Source: JANNOG01 sp031398915 (lineage in GTDB: Bacteria > Actinomycetota > Actinomycetes > Actinomycetales > JBBAYJ01). Taken from it: a stretch of 64,000 nucleotides of DNA. A model generated the notes under the pieces. That model was not told the DNA's origin. It ran no database searches and saw only the letters and a program-made list of their open reading frames with translations. The stretch is from contig JANNOG010000015.1 in NCBI GenBank assembly GCA_031398915.1, positions 15,425 through 79,424 of the forward strand. Direction: 5' to 3'. Positions 63,646 through 64,000 of the stretch are shown here, piece after piece. Both the position numbers and the translations under genes were made by a program. The stretch's first letter is position 1. The number at the start of each line of letters is the position of its first letter.

Positions 63646-64000
63646 GGCCGAACCCGCGCTCGCCGGGTTGCCGGCCGCGAGTGCCGCAAAGTTCCGCGCC
63701 GACCTCGACGCACTGCTCGCCGACCCCGCGGTTCGCGCGCTGCTGGCCCGCGCCGCCGCGCCGCCCGCCGAACCGCCCGCGGTGGTCGATGCGCGGTTGC
63801 AGGAATTGCTCGCGGCGCTCAAGGCGAAGAAGCCCGCGCTCGACGTGCGCGCGTTCGCGGCCCGCGTGGACCGCGACACCGCCGACGCGGCCATTCGGGA
63901 CATCGAGCTGTACGCGCACAAGTACGACACGGACCTCGAACCGCTGGTCGCGGCGCAGCACCGGTTGGACAACTTCGCGACGGCGCTCGACGCGGCGGTG
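63641..64000 (+). CDS. Unknown partial protein beginning at the ABC-F breakpoint
   Basis: A plus-strand frame runs open from a TAG stop at 63638-63640 through the window end. It reads 'AEPALAGLPAASAAKFRADL', later 'LQELLAALKAKKPALDVRAF', 'DIELYAHKYDTDLEPLVAAQ' and 'HRLDNFATALDAAV'. It is Ala-rich, probably helical, and shows strong GC bias at third positions, as expected of coding DNA. No family is recognised. A start at TTG 63641 is possible, but the true beginning may have been lost at the join. Confidence 0.5.
   Translation, partial: MSAEPALAGLPAASAAKFRADLDALLADPAVRALLARAAAPPAEPPAVVDARLQELLAALKAKKPALDVRAFAARVDRDTADAAIRDIELYAHKYDTDLEPLVAAQHRLDNFATALDAAV

Noticed and set aside
63646..63972. 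First 109 residues of the minus-strand frame as the ABC-F N-terminus
   Set aside because: This part is Ala/Ser/Arg-rich without Walker A or signature motif and is antisense to a better plus-strand coding frame.

Overview
The window is high-GC DNA from an actinobacterium. The markers are a WhiB1-type Fe-S regulator beside a PdtaS-type kinase, the 32-residue ribosomal protein bS22, a stand-alone ArgA-type acetyltransferase, DisA/RadA/MutY clustered near clpC, and a rex-hemA-hemC-hemD order. From memory, several blocks match gene order in mycobacteria (ppx - TIM-barrel protein - proC - bS22 - epimerase - acyltransferase - hem genes; radA-disA-mutY; whiB1-pdtaS) and in Streptomyces (rex-hem). The genus cannot be fixed from the sequence alone.

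Left part (1-24.3 kb): the 3' end of clpC, an argA-like gene, and an intergenic region with two copies of a 62-nt hairpin. Then come a MacAB/YknXYZ-like exporter, a thiolase, mutY, disA and radA (all minus strand). A plus-strand run follows: ppx/gppA-like, sugar-isomerase-like, proline-dehydrogenase-like, proC and a small conserved protein. A TrkA/TrkH potassium system (minus) comes next, then a second MacAB-like exporter (plus), an orphan MazF-like toxin, a disulfide-type flavoprotein divergent from acuC, a TTGGG repeat tract, and an old-yellow-enzyme gene broken by three single-base insertions.

Middle part (24.5-39.1 kb): bS22, epimerase and acyltransferase genes, then a tightly packed 12-gene run: rex, hemA, hemC, hemD, hemB, a marR gene, hemL, a histidine phosphatase, a TlpA-like thioredoxin, ccdA, resB and ccsA. 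Most of these genes overlap by a few bases. Upstream of rex is a perfect inverted repeat that fits a Rex operator and lies over a plausible promoter. Haem synthesis and cytochrome c maturation therefore look like one redox-controlled unit.

Right part (39.2-64 kb): a DUF1800/DUF1501 secreted pair; an ECF sigma factor with a GerMN-domain membrane partner; DUF2505 and YdeI-like genes; pdtaS and whiB1 with a CRP-like site upstream of whiB1. Next are a 1484-residue FHA plus triple FtsK/SpoIIIE ATPase resembling EssC/EccC, and a Tad/Flp pilus operon (tadA, tadB, tadC, a small prepilin-like gene, and three TadE/TadG-like genes). Converging on it is a four-gene minus-strand surface operon: two unknown membrane proteins, a DUF4397 protein and a class F sortase. 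The window ends in an ABC-F gene cut inside its first ATPase domain and joined to an unrelated plus-strand reading frame, which may be a real rearrangement or an assembly join.

No tRNA, rRNA, CRISPR array, insertion sequence or prophage was recognised. The least explained parts are the FHA-EssC-like ATPase, the sortase-linked surface operon, the repeated hairpins, and the join at about 63645.
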